Part shown: positions 1 to 11,329 of the stretch, piece by piece
Numbering within the stretch: position 1 is the first letter of the stretch
Layout: each line of letters starts with the position of its first letter
Source: Larix kaempferi
Taxonomy: Eukaryota; Streptophyta; Pinopsida; Pinales; Pinaceae
Direction: 5' to 3'
DNA length: 64,000 nt
Assembly (NCBI GenBank): GCA_027924585.1
Contig: BSBM01000307.1
Coordinates: 12,174,001 to 12,238,000, forward strand
Notes under the pieces: generated by a model
Told to the model about the DNA's origin: nothing
The model's input: the letters and a program-made list of their open reading frames with translations, nothing else
Databases searched by the model: none
Position numbers and translations under genes: made by a program

Positions 1-99
1 TGTGGAGTTCAAAGATGCATCCATAAAGTCTTTGGGGTAGTTTATCTCTATCGGGTGTCCCTGTTTCAACCTTTGGAGCTAGAATTTGCCCCACTTCTC

Positions 100-1641
100 C
101 TATAGATAAACTGCATAAATTGTTGATGAAGGCCTGAGGTCCCGTAGTCTATCATATATTTTAGTGGTAGTAGCCAAAACGTCCCTCAATTGGGTAATAT
201 CCTGGTCCTTTTTAGCTAACTCCTCTTGGGCCTCAACCAACTTCTCTTGAAGTACTGAATTTTTCTGCTCAGCCAGCCTTAGCTCCCCTGCATGATGCAT
301 TTTAAGGATTTTTGTCTTTTCAGGTGAGAATGGGTGAGATGTGGGCTAGCTTCCTGGTTTAATTATGAATGTTGTCAGCGCTTTTATGAGCTTTTCCAAT
401 TCTTCCCTTGCCTCAGCGAGTTGGTTGATGACCCCAGGGTTTTCATTATGCTCAGGAGGGTTCCCCTAGAAGTTGTCTTGCTCTTCTTGTGCATTCTGAT
501 CTTCTTCTGTATCATGTTCCTCTTCTGCATCATGCTCTTCTTCTTCATCCTTTTATTTTTCTGCATCGTGCTCTTCTTCTTCATCCAATTCCTCTTCTGT
601 GGGACCTTCTTGATCTAACAAAAGATCATCATCATCATCAGACACATTTTGAACTAGGGGGTTGGGTTCCCTTTCCTCCTCCTTGGAAACTCAGATTCTG
701 GATGCCTATGTGAATCTTTTACTTCGTCTCTTCGACCCTTGAGCTGGAAGAAATCCCTGGATTTTTTTTGGGGGAGTCGTCTCGTGAATGCTTTATCTTC
801 ATCAGGGTATTAGCCACACTGTCCAGGTCGATTTTCCTCTTCGTCCCTGTTTTAGAGGTGGTCTTGCTCTTTGATCCAAGCGGCAGGGGTACACCAACTG
901 TGGGTGCACCCTTCATTCTTTGAACATCCTCAGCAGATACCAACACGAATTATTCCCAATAAAGCTCTGCGATATGCGCTTTTAATTCCTCACAAACGAT
1001 TAATTTGATCAGCCCATGGTGGGCTAATGCATCCTCTTTTCCTTTAACCACTTTCTTGCTCATATCCTCCAGAGATAGGAGCAGATAGTGTGGAATGCTA
1101 ATGTTGTTGTTCAGTGGAATGTGACTCCTATGCCTCAGAATCTCTAGAATTCGAAAGTGAAAAATGGGAACATAACTTAACCTACCAGTGCATGTAATGT
1201 ACTTTTGGACGATTGAGCCATTTCATCCCGTGGTGCCGGCATGGAGAGTCTTTTGACTCCATTTTTATCTTCGTCGTAGACCTATCCTCGCTCGAAAAAT
1301 GTTTCATTTGTTGTATGGTTTGCCTCGCAGTTGTCCCTGCCCCAATGCAGACCCATAGGTAGACCAGTGAATTTGGAAATCACTTCATCATCCATCTTTA
1401 TTCGTAATCCCTTCACTCGGGTGACGAACTGTTCATCCTTGATATGCTTTAAATTTCTTGCAAACTCCATAGCTACCTCTGTATGGTATCCTTTCAACCC
1501 TAAGATGAAAGGAATCCAGCCTGCATTGTGAATGATTTGCAGGACTCGCGGGCTCTGATAAATAGCACTATGCTCCTCTAGTTCGCTTTTCTTGAAACCT
1601 TTTGTCATCTTAAAATCTTCTTTATAAACAAACGACACCAA
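100..1641 (-). pseudogene. Extra 3' ORF of the Athila-like element, with acidic repeats and coiled coil
   Basis: The N-terminal block at 1282-1641 (GWIPFILGLKGYHTEVAMEF, VTRVKGLRIKMDDE, ISKFTGLPMG) resembles the domain annotated in plants as putative plant transposon protein. A Lys/Ser-rich segment lies at 719-946. At ~440-620 the minus strand encodes strongly acidic repeats of the form EEEEHDAEE. At 100-300 there is a Leu/Glu/Lys/Gln-rich stretch (LRLAEQKNSVLQEKL, then VEAQEELAKKDQDI) typical of a coiled coil. Stops and frame changes break it, for example near 545 and 470. Its role is unknown; a structural or env-like protein is sometimes proposed. Confidence 0.5.
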
Positions 1642-2939
1642 AACTTTGAATGTGGTTTATACCTCGACTGGTTGGGATTTGCTTACAGGCTCTAGGACTG
1701 AATTGTTGGCTGGGTGAGTGCACTAGCTTCCGGCTTGTTGCTTCTGGAGGATTATGAGAGGTTTCGCATATGCAAAACTATGGAAGATTATGCAACCTTA
1801 CTTAACTGCCTTTCTGCACTTATCCTCATCATCATTCCTTGTACTTGTTGCTTTATCCCTTTCTTTCCATAATCGAACCATGTACTTCGTTCCATCATTG
1901 TTTCTTGCCCCATTTGCTCTGATTATTTGGAAGTTATGGCGGCTGGATGCGGGTTATCATTTGCTGGCATGACGAAAGTAGTAATCATGATTTATATGGG
2001 ATGATATGACTTGGGTAGCAATCATGACTTATTGAGGCCATTCTGTATTGACTGGTGCCGCCGAATTAAGATATAAGTTGTCCTCGGCTTTAGAAAACAA
2101 ATGTTTTGCGGGATAATGATTTACCTTAAGAATAAAACAAAAATGTTTTAGATATTACTTCATTATGTTTTAGCGTACCTAAGTTGATGATCTGGCCCGT
2201 TTTTCATGTGTGGCGGATTCTGTAGTAGATTTGGCATTGTCCATAGTAAATTCTGGCGTGTCAATAGTTGCATGCGTGTGTTGCTTTTTCCTTGTGTTCT
2301 TTTGAATTTGTCATATTTTCTGCTTTTGAAATTTGTGCCGCTTGCTGATTCGACTTTGTGATGATGCTTTCACATTAGGTATCTGATTGTTCAATGTATT
2401 TTGTAACCTATGCTAGCTCTCTTGAATAGATGGCAGGCTCACGTGAGTATGCTGAAATGATTCAATAGCTTGTTTGCATGAATTATGTAATAGCTTATGG
2501 CTTTGCTTTCCATTTGAAATGTTTGATTTTCTTCGTACTAAATTGATAGTATTGTTGGCTTGCTTGAATAAATGCAGGCTCGCTTGAATTGGATGGCAGG
2601 CTCGTTTGATTTAAATCTGTAGTATTTGAGTTCTTGGTTGTTGTTTGTACTTCATGCCTGGCTCTCTTGCAGTGTGCATGCTAGTTCTTCTTGGGAGTAT
2701 GTGATGCCCTGCAGTTTTGCCTGTATTTACCTGATTTGATCATATTTTTTCTCATATATTTATTTTTTTCTATTATTATTTTTTCTCTTTTTTTCTTTTT
2801 TCATCATCATTTTTTCTATATATTTTTTCTTTTTTTCTTTTTTTTTATTATGTTTTTTTTTATTTTTCTGAACTGAATTTCACTAATTTTCTACGTTCTC
2901 TATTAGCATCAATTGTTGCTGGTAGAGTACCTGTGTAAA
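1642..2939 (-). other. Non-coding spacer of the gypsy element with GGCAGGCTC repeats and a T-rich tract
   Basis: No credible ORF lies between the end of integrase and the extra ORF. The motif GCAGGCTC recurs near 2431, 2574 and 2596 with similar flanks (TTGAAT..ATGGCAGGCTC). A very T-rich run covers 2725-2875 on the plus strand, which is a purine-rich A/G run in the element's sense strand. Long spacers with polypurine stretches are common here in Athila/Tat elements. Confidence 0.45.
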
Positions 2940-3577
2940 CTATTCTTTTGACTGTGGCTTCTTGTAAAGTTTTAGTCGATGTCCATTCACTATCATGGGG
3001 AACTCCTCTTCATCTATTGTAATAATCCTTACAGTTCCATTTTCATAGATCTTTTGAATTATTTAAGGTCCAAGCCATCTGGTTGTTGGCTTCCCGTTGA
3101 ATGTGTGAAATCTGGAGTCATAAAGTAGTGCCCAGTCACCTTCCTTGAACTTCTTATGCTTTAGGTGCTTGTCATGCCACTTCTTTCTTTGCTGCTGGAT
3201 GATTTCAGTATGGGCAAGTGCTTGCTGGCGCTCTTCATCCAGTTGATTCAACTGCAGGATGCGTTCTTGTTGTATCTCTGATAGCTCCATATTTAATTTT
3301 GCTGCTATTCTTAATGTCTTTATTTCAAATTCAATTGGAAACATGACTTTCTTTCCATAGACTAGTTCATCAGGTGTGAATCCTGTATTTGTCTTCCATG
3401 TAGTATTGTAAACCCAAACTGCCTCACTAAGTCTATCAGCCCAATCCCTTTTGTGGAGTTGGACAGTTTTTGTCAAAATTCTCTCTAACTCTCTGTTGGT
3501 TACCTCAGCTTGACCATTTGCTTCAGGGTGATAGGAGGATGACTGTCTGTGCTTTACATTGTTCCTTTTAGAAAGTA
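2940..3577 (-). pseudogene. Gypsy integrase C-terminal part, frameshifted
   Basis: After the shift, the reading continues with the third catalytic residue of the DDE triad (Glu in NGQAEVTNRELERIL). It then has the conserved VWVYNTTWKTNTGFTPDELVYG block and a chromatin-binding-like tail with FKEGDWALLYDSR and TTRWLGP. One in-frame TAA (3060-3062) follows LGP, where relatives usually have Tyr. The same frame then stays open to a stop at 2940-2942, including VNGHRLKLYKK. Confidence 0.75.
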
Positions 3578-4513
3578 TTATATTAGATTTGATGTAAATT
3601 GTGGGCCCTGATCAGAAACTAGTTCTCTTGGTACCCCAAACCTGTGAAAGATTTGTTCAGTGAAGAATTTGGCCACGTTGGTTTCATTTGTTGCAGCCAG
3701 TGTTGCTACCTCAGTCCACTTTGTAAGGTAGTCAATGCATACCAAGATATAGCTTTTCTGATTAGACTGTGGGTTGATTGGACCGACAAAATCAAGTCCC
3801 CATTTTTCTAATGCCTCCAAGGAGATTTGTGGATGGAGTGGCATTTCTTGTTTTTTTGTTGGTTTCCCCATTCTTTGGCAATCATCACAGTGTGAAACAT
3901 ATTCATAAGTATCCTTGTGGAGTGTTGGCCAATAATACCCTGTCTGCAAGATTTTATGGGCTGTCCTCTTTGCAGCATAGTGTCCTCCACATGGTTCATT
4001 GTGTGTGGCATGCATTATGTCATACACCTCATCTTCTCTAATGCACCTTCTGACTATCTGATCTAGTCCCTGTTTGAAGAGCATGCCTTCTATCCACGTG
4101 TATGTGGCACTTTGCCTTATTACTTTTGTCTTTTCTTTATGACTATAATGTTCTGGAAACTTTCCAGACACTAAATAGTTTGCTATGTCAACAAACCATG
4201 GGCTTCTTGTAGACATGGAAAAAAGGTGCTCATCTGGAAAACTGTCATTGATTACTTCATTGTCTTGTCCATGTGTCAGCCTAGATAGAAAGTCAGCCAC
4301 CACATTGTGTTTTCCTAGCTTGTCTAAAATTGTAATGTCAAACTCTTGGAGGAGCAACAACCATCTGATGACCCTAGCACTTGTGTTGGGTTTGTTCATG
4401 AGATATATTATGGTTGAAGGGTCTATATGAACAAAAACTTGGTAACCAATGATATAGTTCCTGAATTTATTAATGGCATGTATGACAGCCAAAAAATTCC
4501 TTCTCTGTAACAA
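3578..4513 (-). pseudogene. Gypsy RNase H C-terminal part and integrase core
   Basis: The start gives the end of RNase H (VIHAINKFRNYIIGY, then VVADFLSRL). Integrase follows: an HHCC zinc-binding domain (GHYAAKRTAHKI, then CDDCQRMGK). The catalytic core has Asp in KWGLDFVGP and Asp in VSDQGPQFTS. The frame is the same as the RT ORF. It stops after FTSNLI (TAA), and a one-base shift near 3546 moves the remaining homology into another frame. Integrase would insert element cDNA into the chromosome. Confidence 0.85.
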
Positions 4514-4519
4514 TGTAAT

Positions 4520-5764
4520 TTAATTCTGCCTTGCCAAATTTTTACTGATATAATATATTGAATAGGGCTTCTTCTCTTTTTCTTGTCCAAGGACAAACCC
4601 AATTGCTTTCTCTGATGCATCTGAGTGGATGTGGAATGGAAGTGCCAAGTCTGGTCCTTGGAGTGTTGGACCTGTAATTGTTTTCTCCTTAAGGTTATTA
4701 AATGTTGTCATGCAATGGTTTGTCCATATGAACTCAATGTCTTTTGTGAGAAGTGCAAACATTGGGGCATCAATCCTGCTATAATTTTCAATAAATCTCC
4801 TATAGTATCCTGTTTGTCCAAGAAAAATTCTCCTATCCCTCTGTTTAACCGATGGTCGCAGCGTTTTGATTACTGAAACTTTTGCTTGATCAACCTCTAT
4901 CCCCCTCTGTGATATATGGTGTCCGAGAATGATGCCTTCTTCCATTAACATTCTGCATTTGTCATTGCTCAGACATAGGCTCATCTCAATACATTTTTTT
5001 AACACCAATTCAAGATGGGTCAATGCTTGGTCGAAGTTTTTTCCATAGGGTCTGAAATCGTCCATAAAGACTTCCATTTGATCATTTATAAAATCAGAAA
5101 AGATGCTTAGAATGGCCCTCTGAAAGGTTGTTGGGGCATTGTCGAGTCCAAATGGAAGCACTCTGTAGGCATAAGTACCCCAAGGGCATGTGAAGGTTGT
5201 CTTGTCCTGGTCAGTTGGGTGAATGAGGATTTGATTGTAACCACTAAACCCATCCAAGGAGAAAAACTTGTTCCCTGCTAATGTATCTAGCACTTGGTCT
5301 ATAAATGGGAGAGGAAAGTAATCCTTCTTGGTTGCTTTATTGAGCTCACGGTAGTCCACACAAATTCTCCATTTGCCTCCTTTTTTAGGCACTATGACCA
5401 GTGGTGATACCCATTCACTATCAGAGATGGGGTAGATGAACCCTGCATCTAATAACTTTTGCAGTTCATCTTTGACTATGTCCTTCAACACTGGGTTGAG
5501 CCTCCTTTGTGGTTGTATTATAGGAATAGAACCTTCATTGATGTAAATGTAATGCTTACAGATATCAGGATGGATTCCTTTCATGTCTACATATGTCCAT
5601 GCAAAAGCTCTATTACGTTCTGTCAGTACCTTCATCGACTCCTTTTCTTGCTCTGGCTTTAGATTGGAATTAATGTTGACTGTCTTTCCAGGTATAATTT
5701 CCACAGTCTTTGCTTTTTCTGATTGTGCTTCTAGAGATGTCACTTCTGCCCACATTTTATCCAA
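4520..5764 (-). pseudogene. Gypsy reverse transcriptase and start of RNase H
   Basis: A 414-residue ORF shows the Ty3 RT blocks in order: WVSPLVIVPKKGGKWRICVDY (~119-138), LDGFSGYNQI (~170-179), VLPFGLDNAPTTFQR (~202-216) and the catalytic box EVFMDDF (~231-237, Asp-Asp at 235-236). Connection and RNase H regions follow, with HSDASEKAIGFVLGQ. The usual Cys in PFGLCNAP is Asp, and the residues after FMDDF are atypical. The ORF ends at a TAA (4520-4522). Around 4500-4545 the conserved reading runs in another frame for ~30 bases, so two compensating indels are present. The enzyme would copy element RNA in the cytoplasm. Confidence 0.85.
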
Positions 5765-6046
5765 GTCGTGGTTTGAACATTCGCCTTCTTCTTACTGGTC
5801 TGTGTCAAAAAACCTTTGAAGACCATCATTGTTAGAAGATTCATTTTGTATAAACCTATCTATATGACCATCTTCATCTATGGCTTTTAGTGTTAATGCA
5901 ACATCAATTGTAAGGACAGGTCTTATGTTTTTATTTGGTGTGTCATTATAATCATTAGTCCAGTTTTGATATTCTAAGTCTGAAGATTTCCTGCCCGATG
6001 GGTAGATAGTGATTTTTTTCATAGATTGGCCACGGGTGATTGTCAT
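5765..6046 (-). pseudogene. Linker between gypsy protease and reverse transcriptase
   Basis: An 84-residue open stretch (MTITRGQSMKKITIYPS onwards) keeps the protease/RT frame. It is mixed-charge, with an acidic segment ending in RFFDTDQ. A stop separates it from the RT ORF. It has no catalytic motif; comparable connectors occur in Athila elements. Confidence 0.5.
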
Positions 6047-6049
6047 GTT

Positions 6050-6568
6050 TCATGATCTGCACCCTATGTAAGCATGTGCAGTTGCAAGCCAGGGTCTTCC
6101 GAGTATTATAGGGTATCCACTAAGTTTGCTTTTCACTTCGATTACTATGAAATCAGATGGGTATTCCCAGGCTTCTATATTGATTATTATGTCTTCGAGC
6201 ATTCCTTCAGGTCTCACAATGGATGTGTCTACTAGCTGGAGTAATGTGGTCATAGGTCTGACCATTGATTGGAGACCTAGGTGTATCATAGTATCCTTGG
6301 TCATTACATTTATAGTAGCTCCCAAATCAATTAAGCTTCTGTCTATCTGTCTGTTATTGATGTTTACGTTGACCACAGGGCTTCCTGGATCTAGATATTT
6401 GGGGTTAACAATGATACCTAGCATTAGATCTGCTAATTGGCCCACTACATTGATCGTTGGTGGGTCACGCTTTCTCCTTCCAGGTCTTTTCAAACAATTT
6501 TCTTTAATGAATTTGTTGTAGATGGGTACATCTCTGATGGCCTGCAAGATGGGAATTTGGATATTCAA
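6050..6568 (-). pseudogene. Gypsy aspartic protease domain
   Basis: A 172-residue segment has the retropepsin signature LIDLGATINVM at about residues 79-89 (catalytic Asp at ~6328). The flap and second-strand region follows, ending with the PIILGRPWLATAHAYIGC motif. The DLGA form instead of DTGA/DSGA is common in plant Athila-type proteases, so the site is not necessarily dead. It is in the same frame as gag and RT, with a stop just after GCRS at ~6047. The protease would cleave the polyprotein. Confidence 0.75.
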
Positions 6569-7319
6569 GTGCTTCAGTTCATTCAGAATTGTGTTTTCCT
6601 CTTCATCTTTGGTACTTCATACAAGCTTTTCAGGGAATGGAGGGTTTCTACTTTGTGTGAGTGGTCGAATTTCTTCCTCCGGAGGGTTTGGCTCATCGGG
6701 ATGCTGGACATGAGGTTGTGTCGTTTGCTCATGGGTCTCAGGTTCTTGTATATTCTGCATAGGTGTATTTTGCATCGTTTTTCTAGACCTTAAGTTAATC
6801 TAATTTATTTCCACAGTATCTACTACATAAGTGGGAAATTGCATCGTTTCAGTATTGTAGGCTTGCTGCTGCCCTGGCCTGTTGTTGTTAGGGTTTGGGA
6901 TTGGCTAGGCAGGAATTGGTGGAGGTCTGGGGGGTGGTTGATTTGGTGGTGGTGGTGGCATGATGAGTGGCTATTGCAGCTGTAATGGATCTCTCTAATT
7001 CGATGATGAATAAGGATATGCATTGCCATAATTTGTGGTAGGTTGAGCAAAAGGTGGGGGGTATGAGGGGTAAGATTGTGGGTAATACGATTGCTGATAT
7101 GGTTGGTTTTGCTGCCACTAATTTGGATTTTGCTGAGATGGCCATGCGGCTGGTACAGAGTTCCAATTCTGCTGGTTATTTCCCTGATTGTAGTAATGTT
7201 GGTTGTTGGGTTGGTAAGGTCTAGGAAAATTATTCCTCCTCTGATTCACAAAGCAGAGTTGTTCTATTGCACCCTCAGTTGTGGGTTCTTAAATAGCAGC
7301 TTTGCAGGAGGGAAAGAGG
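6569..7319 (-). pseudogene. Gypsy gag-protease linker, Gln/Pro/Tyr-rich, with stops
   Basis: Minus-strand translation in the gag frame gives a low-complexity run rich in Gln, Asn, Pro and Tyr (for example QQNQPYQQSYYPQSYPSYPP) and then Pro-rich segments. A more acidic stretch leads into the protease. The linker contains several in-frame stop codons. Shadow ORFs appear in other frames but have no recognisable domain. This is the usual unstructured part between nucleocapsid and protease in these elements. Confidence 0.55.
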
Positions 7320-8374
7320 GGACACTTGTTAGTAGAGTGATCATCAGTGCAGAGGCCACATATTTCAATAGTGTTTAGTGTGCACTACCCCTTCTCATGC
7401 TTCTTTCTACAACGAGGAAAGAATACTACCAAGGCTTGGTTAATTTCATCCTGTTTCTTTTTAATTTGAAGCGCATCAAGTTGCATGGCCAGAGATTGTA
7501 AGATTTCGATCTTCATGTCATCTAACAGGTTTCCTAAATCCGATTTTGTGAGGGTTGGTCCTGAAGATGTTGACCCACCAGTAAGTGTGTGTGTATCCCT
7601 TGCCCCATTCTTACTTTTCCTAGATCTAGAGTAGTTTTTTAAGATTTGCAGGATTTGGTCAAAAGATTTCTGGAATATATCTCCATCTCCCGAAAGGTTT
7701 AAGACTTCAAAATTCTCTTCTTTTACACCTCTAAGAAGGACACATTTTAGTGATTCGGGATCTAAGGTGCAATGACTGGCTCGTTTGTAGCTAAGTTGAA
7801 ATATTTGGGCATAATCTTCTAATGATTCTCGTTCTCCTTGTTGCATCCTAAAGATTTCATCCCTTGTATCCTTGGCCTTACAGTAGTCCCTATATTTTTG
7901 TAAAAATGTTTGTTTCATTTGGTCCCAACTAAAAATATTGTTCCCTTCAAGGCTCATGAATCACCTAAGTGATAAGTCTTTCAGTGTGGAAGGGAAAAGC
8001 CTCAGCTTTTGTGCATCAGTAGGGTAATCAAATGATCTGCAGACTACCTCAAACTCAAACAGGAATGTGTCAGGATCTTCTGAAGTCAGACCATGGAAAT
8101 TTGGTAGATTGTTAGGATTGATGTTCTTCATCCTGGCATCTCCAAGAGGTATACTGATGGAAAAAGTGAACAGTTCCCTAGGTTCTTCAGGTTCTTCTGT
8201 CATAGTAGTTTTGGAGCTAGAACTATCAAAGAAGTTGTCTAAGTTTGGGTCGAAGCTCGAATTAGTTTCTTCTTCCGAATGAAGGAATTCGAATTGAGAG
8301 CTATCAAAATTGTTGCTGCTCATAGGACAGGTGGGAAGAAAGCGTCCAAATCTATCCCTCTGTTGGCGAGGCAT
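7320..8374 (-). pseudogene. Gypsy gag (capsid and nucleocapsid), interrupted
   Basis: The ORF opens with MPRQQRDRFGRF at 8374. It then carries a typical plant Ty3 capsid region: NLPNFHGLTSEDPDTFLFEF, then SWDQMKQTFLQKY and YCKAKDTRDEIFRMQQGE. An in-frame TGA near 7958-7960 splits the ORF between the LSLR and FMSLEG residues, where related capsids have Trp, so it looks like TGG to TGA. A second in-frame stop follows KKHEKG at ~7382. Beyond it, still in frame, lies a zinc knuckle of form CX2CX3HX4C (7320-7360). The protein would package element RNA. Later Pro/Gln/Tyr-rich sequence to ~6800 carries further stops. Confidence 0.75.
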
Positions 8375-8477
8375 TCATGGAAAAATCTTTGTGTGCTTTT
8401 TTTTTCAGGGTTTATGGATTTTTTTCTTTTTGTTCAGTTTTTTTTTTTTTGAGACGTCTCCTAAAATATTTAGCACC

Positions 8478-8496
8478 TCCCCGGCAACGGAGCCAA
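8478..8496 (-). other. Primer-binding site of the gypsy element
   Basis: The minus strand reads TTGGCTCCGTTGCCGGGGA. This closely matches the TGGCGCCGTTGCCGGGG sequence used by many plant Athila/Tat elements. It sits ~105 bases upstream of the gag start, just inside the proposed LTR edge, which is the expected place. One position (T for G in GGCTCC) differs from the consensus. Confidence 0.7.
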
Positions 8497-8500
8497 AAAG

Positions 8501-9794
8501 TGGTCAACTCTCAGTATGGATGCCTAATGAGGGCATCTGGAATAAGAGCCTACTTTAATTATCAACCCGGGTGGACATACAAACTTCAGAGGTGCAGGCA
8601 CTATCTGTGCTCTTATAGGATAGTCTTTGTCGTGGTTGGGTATTGGTATCAGTGTTTAGAGGTTTCCTAATCTATGGGTGAAAAATACTTATACTAAGAA
8701 GTTCAAATACTGAAGACGGTAAATCTATATTAAAGAAATTAAATGATGAAAGTGAGAAATATTTTCCTAAGAATTTACTTGCTGAGAATAGGGAATTTAA
8801 ACTTATGAAAGTGAATACTGAAAACGTAGCAGATCTGTTCTAATAATAAGGAAAGCTGGATCTTTTAATCTAAGAAGCAATTGTTTTCAATCAAATGCAT
8901 AAAACTAGAAGTCTGGTCTAACCTATTCAATTGCCAAAACCAAATTCAGAACGCTATTATCTAATGCTATGAAACGATCAGAACTTTAAGAGGTAACTAT
9001 CATCAATTAACCACAGTATTGAAAGTAAGCAATCTTTATGAACCACCATGACAATGAGGCAATGCATAAGCTTTAAAATCTGGCTCATTATTTTGAAAGC
9101 AATACGAATACATAAAAAAATAGATGCTTAAAATGTACATTGGAAGAATGTTGTTACAGGACTACTGAGACAGCATTGCCGAACTACAGAATGCGTTATA
9201 AAATACTACGGAATCAGAACACCATTCAAATGCTTTCATATGCAATATAGATTTCAATCAATGTAAAACACATAATGGAAAATTACTTGAACAGTGAGAT
9301 CTACTGACTTACGTGTTGGAGGGGCCCTCTCCAACCCGTACTCAAGAGTGAAATAAACTTATGTACGCTGAATAGAAAGCAACATCCAATCTCTTATTTC
9401 AAAATAGCATCTTCATAGTTTAACAAAAGTCTGTAACTCAAAGTATCTCACAGTACAAAAACGTAAAATAATGATTCTCAAAAATGGCAACAGGATCCTC
9501 TCTCTAGCCGAGAGGCCCGTATATATATGCCTCTAATTTTCAACCTAACTTATATGTCTAAATGTCGATTATGTTTGAACATGTGTTCTCTCTAGAAATC
9601 AGGAAAAAGGCGTTGAGCTTTGCATGATCTCTCAGTCTTCTGCTTGATATGCGTGTTTGTCCTTTAGTGTACCTGGACCTGCTCAATCATACTCGATTTT
9701 CACATAATTAGTTTATCGAACACGCATTAAAACACACAAGAATAATCTTTAAAGCAACTTCATTAAATAATTAAGGTAAACCATTTCTCCCACA
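8501..9794 (-). repeat. Candidate 5' LTR of the gypsy element
   Basis: The left edge is placed where TGGTCAAC (plus strand) begins, four bases beyond the primer-binding site, so the LTR would end in CA on the minus strand. The right edge is a guess at CCCACA, which gives a minus-strand start TGTGGGAG. A TATATATA box at 9520-9527 on the minus strand supports a promoter inside this block. The partner LTR is outside the window, so neither the length (~1.29 kb) nor the target duplication can be checked. The right edge could be wrong by several hundred bases. Confidence 0.4.
9520..9527 (-). promoter_or_regulatory. TATA box in the gypsy 5' LTR
   Basis: Minus strand reads TATATATA followed by GC-rich CGGGCCTCTCGG. 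It lies about 1 kb upstream of the primer site and is the only clear TATA-like element in the LTR candidate. It would drive transcription towards gag. Assignment is by position and composition only. Confidence 0.35.
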
Positions 9795-9959
9795 AAAATA
9801 GTGTATTTCTTCACCCTTTCTTATGCTTTTGTTGTGTGATCTCTAGCCATGTAGAGTAGTTTTCGAGGTCCAAAACTTTCCAAACGAAGCAAAAGAGTGT
9901 TATCCTCTCCACACATGTTTGATTTGTGCTTGTGACATGTTTTCCCTCCTTTTTCTCTG

Positions 9960-10117
9960 CAAGGATTTATTTCATCTGTATGGAGCAAGGTGCAATCTTT
10001 TTTGACATATTAGATCTCCTTGAACATGCACCTGGACCCAAGGATTTATTTCATCTGTATGGATCTAGGTGCAATCTTTTTTGACACATTAGATCCCCTT
10101 GAACATGCACCTAGACC
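9960..10117. repeat. Tandem duplication, 79-bp unit, 2 copies
   Basis: The unit beginning AAGGATTTATTTCATCTGTA occurs at 9961 and again at 10040, with matching GACATATTAGATC / GACACATTAGATC and GAACATGCACCT segments. A few single-base differences separate the copies. It lies just outside the proposed gypsy LTR. Confidence 0.85.
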
Positions 10118-11329
10118 TAAGGTTTTACCAATTAAAAGTTTTTCTGTAATATTTTCACCCGGTGGTTGAGGAGTTGACAGTTTTAGTATGAATTGGATAA
10201 TGTTTTGGGATATGCTTCTTATATCCATTAATAAACCAATGCAATACAGGTAAAAAGATACAAGAGCATATTACGAGAAATGGATGGCAAAAGGCATGCC
10301 ACCTAGTAGCACATAGGTACAAAGCCAAATCCTGAAACTAGCAACCTACAAGCAAAGAACTTGGAACTAACTAAACAAACAATTATAAAGCTTCCCCATA
10401 GAAGCACAAAGGTCCATGTAAGGGAGAAGCATGGTCTCCATTGCAAACATTACAGAGGAGCCCATATTTCCTTCACCAAACACGGGACGTATTGCATGGG
10501 AGTAGCAAAATATGGTACCTACACTGCCAAAGAGAAAGCCATTGGCCATACAATGCCAAAACCTATAACTACCCCACCGATTGACTAAAGAAGTGTGTTG
10601 GGGGACACACACCTTAAATCCATGAGGCACACCTCCACCTTAGCCATATGTGAATAATCTTATTATCAATTCAGCAGTGACAGTCTCTCGACTATCCATG
10701 AATAATATGATTGGTAGGAAATAGTTATTACCATTTTTTTATTATGTTTATGCAGATTATGATCCCATGTCTATCGGGATATAATTGAAATCTGAGCTCC
10801 AATTTATTAGTCTACTAATTACACATAGCCTTTTCTGAATTAACGATATTTTTGGAATGCTTAGAGTTTATTATGCTTCTTATGTTGGATTGTGCTAAAT
10901 TGTCAGGTTGAAGAACTACAGATGCGTTTGGAATATTAAAAATCAATGTGGAATACTCTTGAAAGAGCCATGGGTTGAGCTTCAAGTGCCATTTCACCAG
11001 GACACCATCATTTTGCCTCTCGAGTAGTTGAAATTCTGCCTTGGTGCATCAAACATATTTAGTTATGCTTGCTTCTTGCATAGAAAAAAAAATTGTGCTT
11101 CCTCTAAATTTTCTATTATAATATGTATAAATTCATATGGTTGTAAATGTATCTGTACATTGCCATGCATTTACCGAATAATAAAGGAAGGAATATGTTA
11201 CTGCATTTCAACTTAAGATATATCAAAACAGTAAAATATATCTTAAGAAAATTGAATATTGTCAGAATATTTAAATTTTTGCATCGAGAGGCGCTCTACA
11301 ACCCAGTATGAGGGAGATCTTGTAACATG
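10118..11329. other. No recognisable feature
   Basis: Short ORFs at 10361-10630 on both strands are mutually overlapping and match no family I know. The rest is AT-rich with stops in all frames. I see no promoter, RNA gene or element end. Confidence 0.4.

Larger units (their letters stand above)
1..9794 (-). mobile_element. Ty3/gypsy retrotransposon, Athila/Tat-like, degenerate, cut by the left window edge
   Basis: The minus strand reads, right to left: candidate 5' LTR, primer-binding site, gag, aspartic protease, reverse transcriptase, RNase H, integrase, a long spacer and an extra 3' ORF. This order (integrase after RNase H) defines the Ty3/gypsy superfamily. The LIDLGA protease box, the primer site resembling TGGCGCCGTTGCCGGG, and an ORF downstream of integrase fit the Athila/Tat group. 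Gag through integrase core share one reading frame broken by several stops, so the copy cannot encode working proteins. The 3' LTR is not in the window; the element continues to the left of base 1. The right boundary rests on the LTR estimate and is uncertain. Confidence 0.8.

Noticed and set aside
334-713. Phe/Leu/His-rich plus-strand ORFs resembling membrane or His-rich proteins
   Set aside because: They are the complement of the minus-strand acidic repeat (EEEEHDAE-type) of the gypsy 3' ORF.
10361-10630. Overlapping 75- and 87-codon ORFs on opposite strands
   Set aside because: No motif on either strand; one is a shadow of the other, with no support for either.
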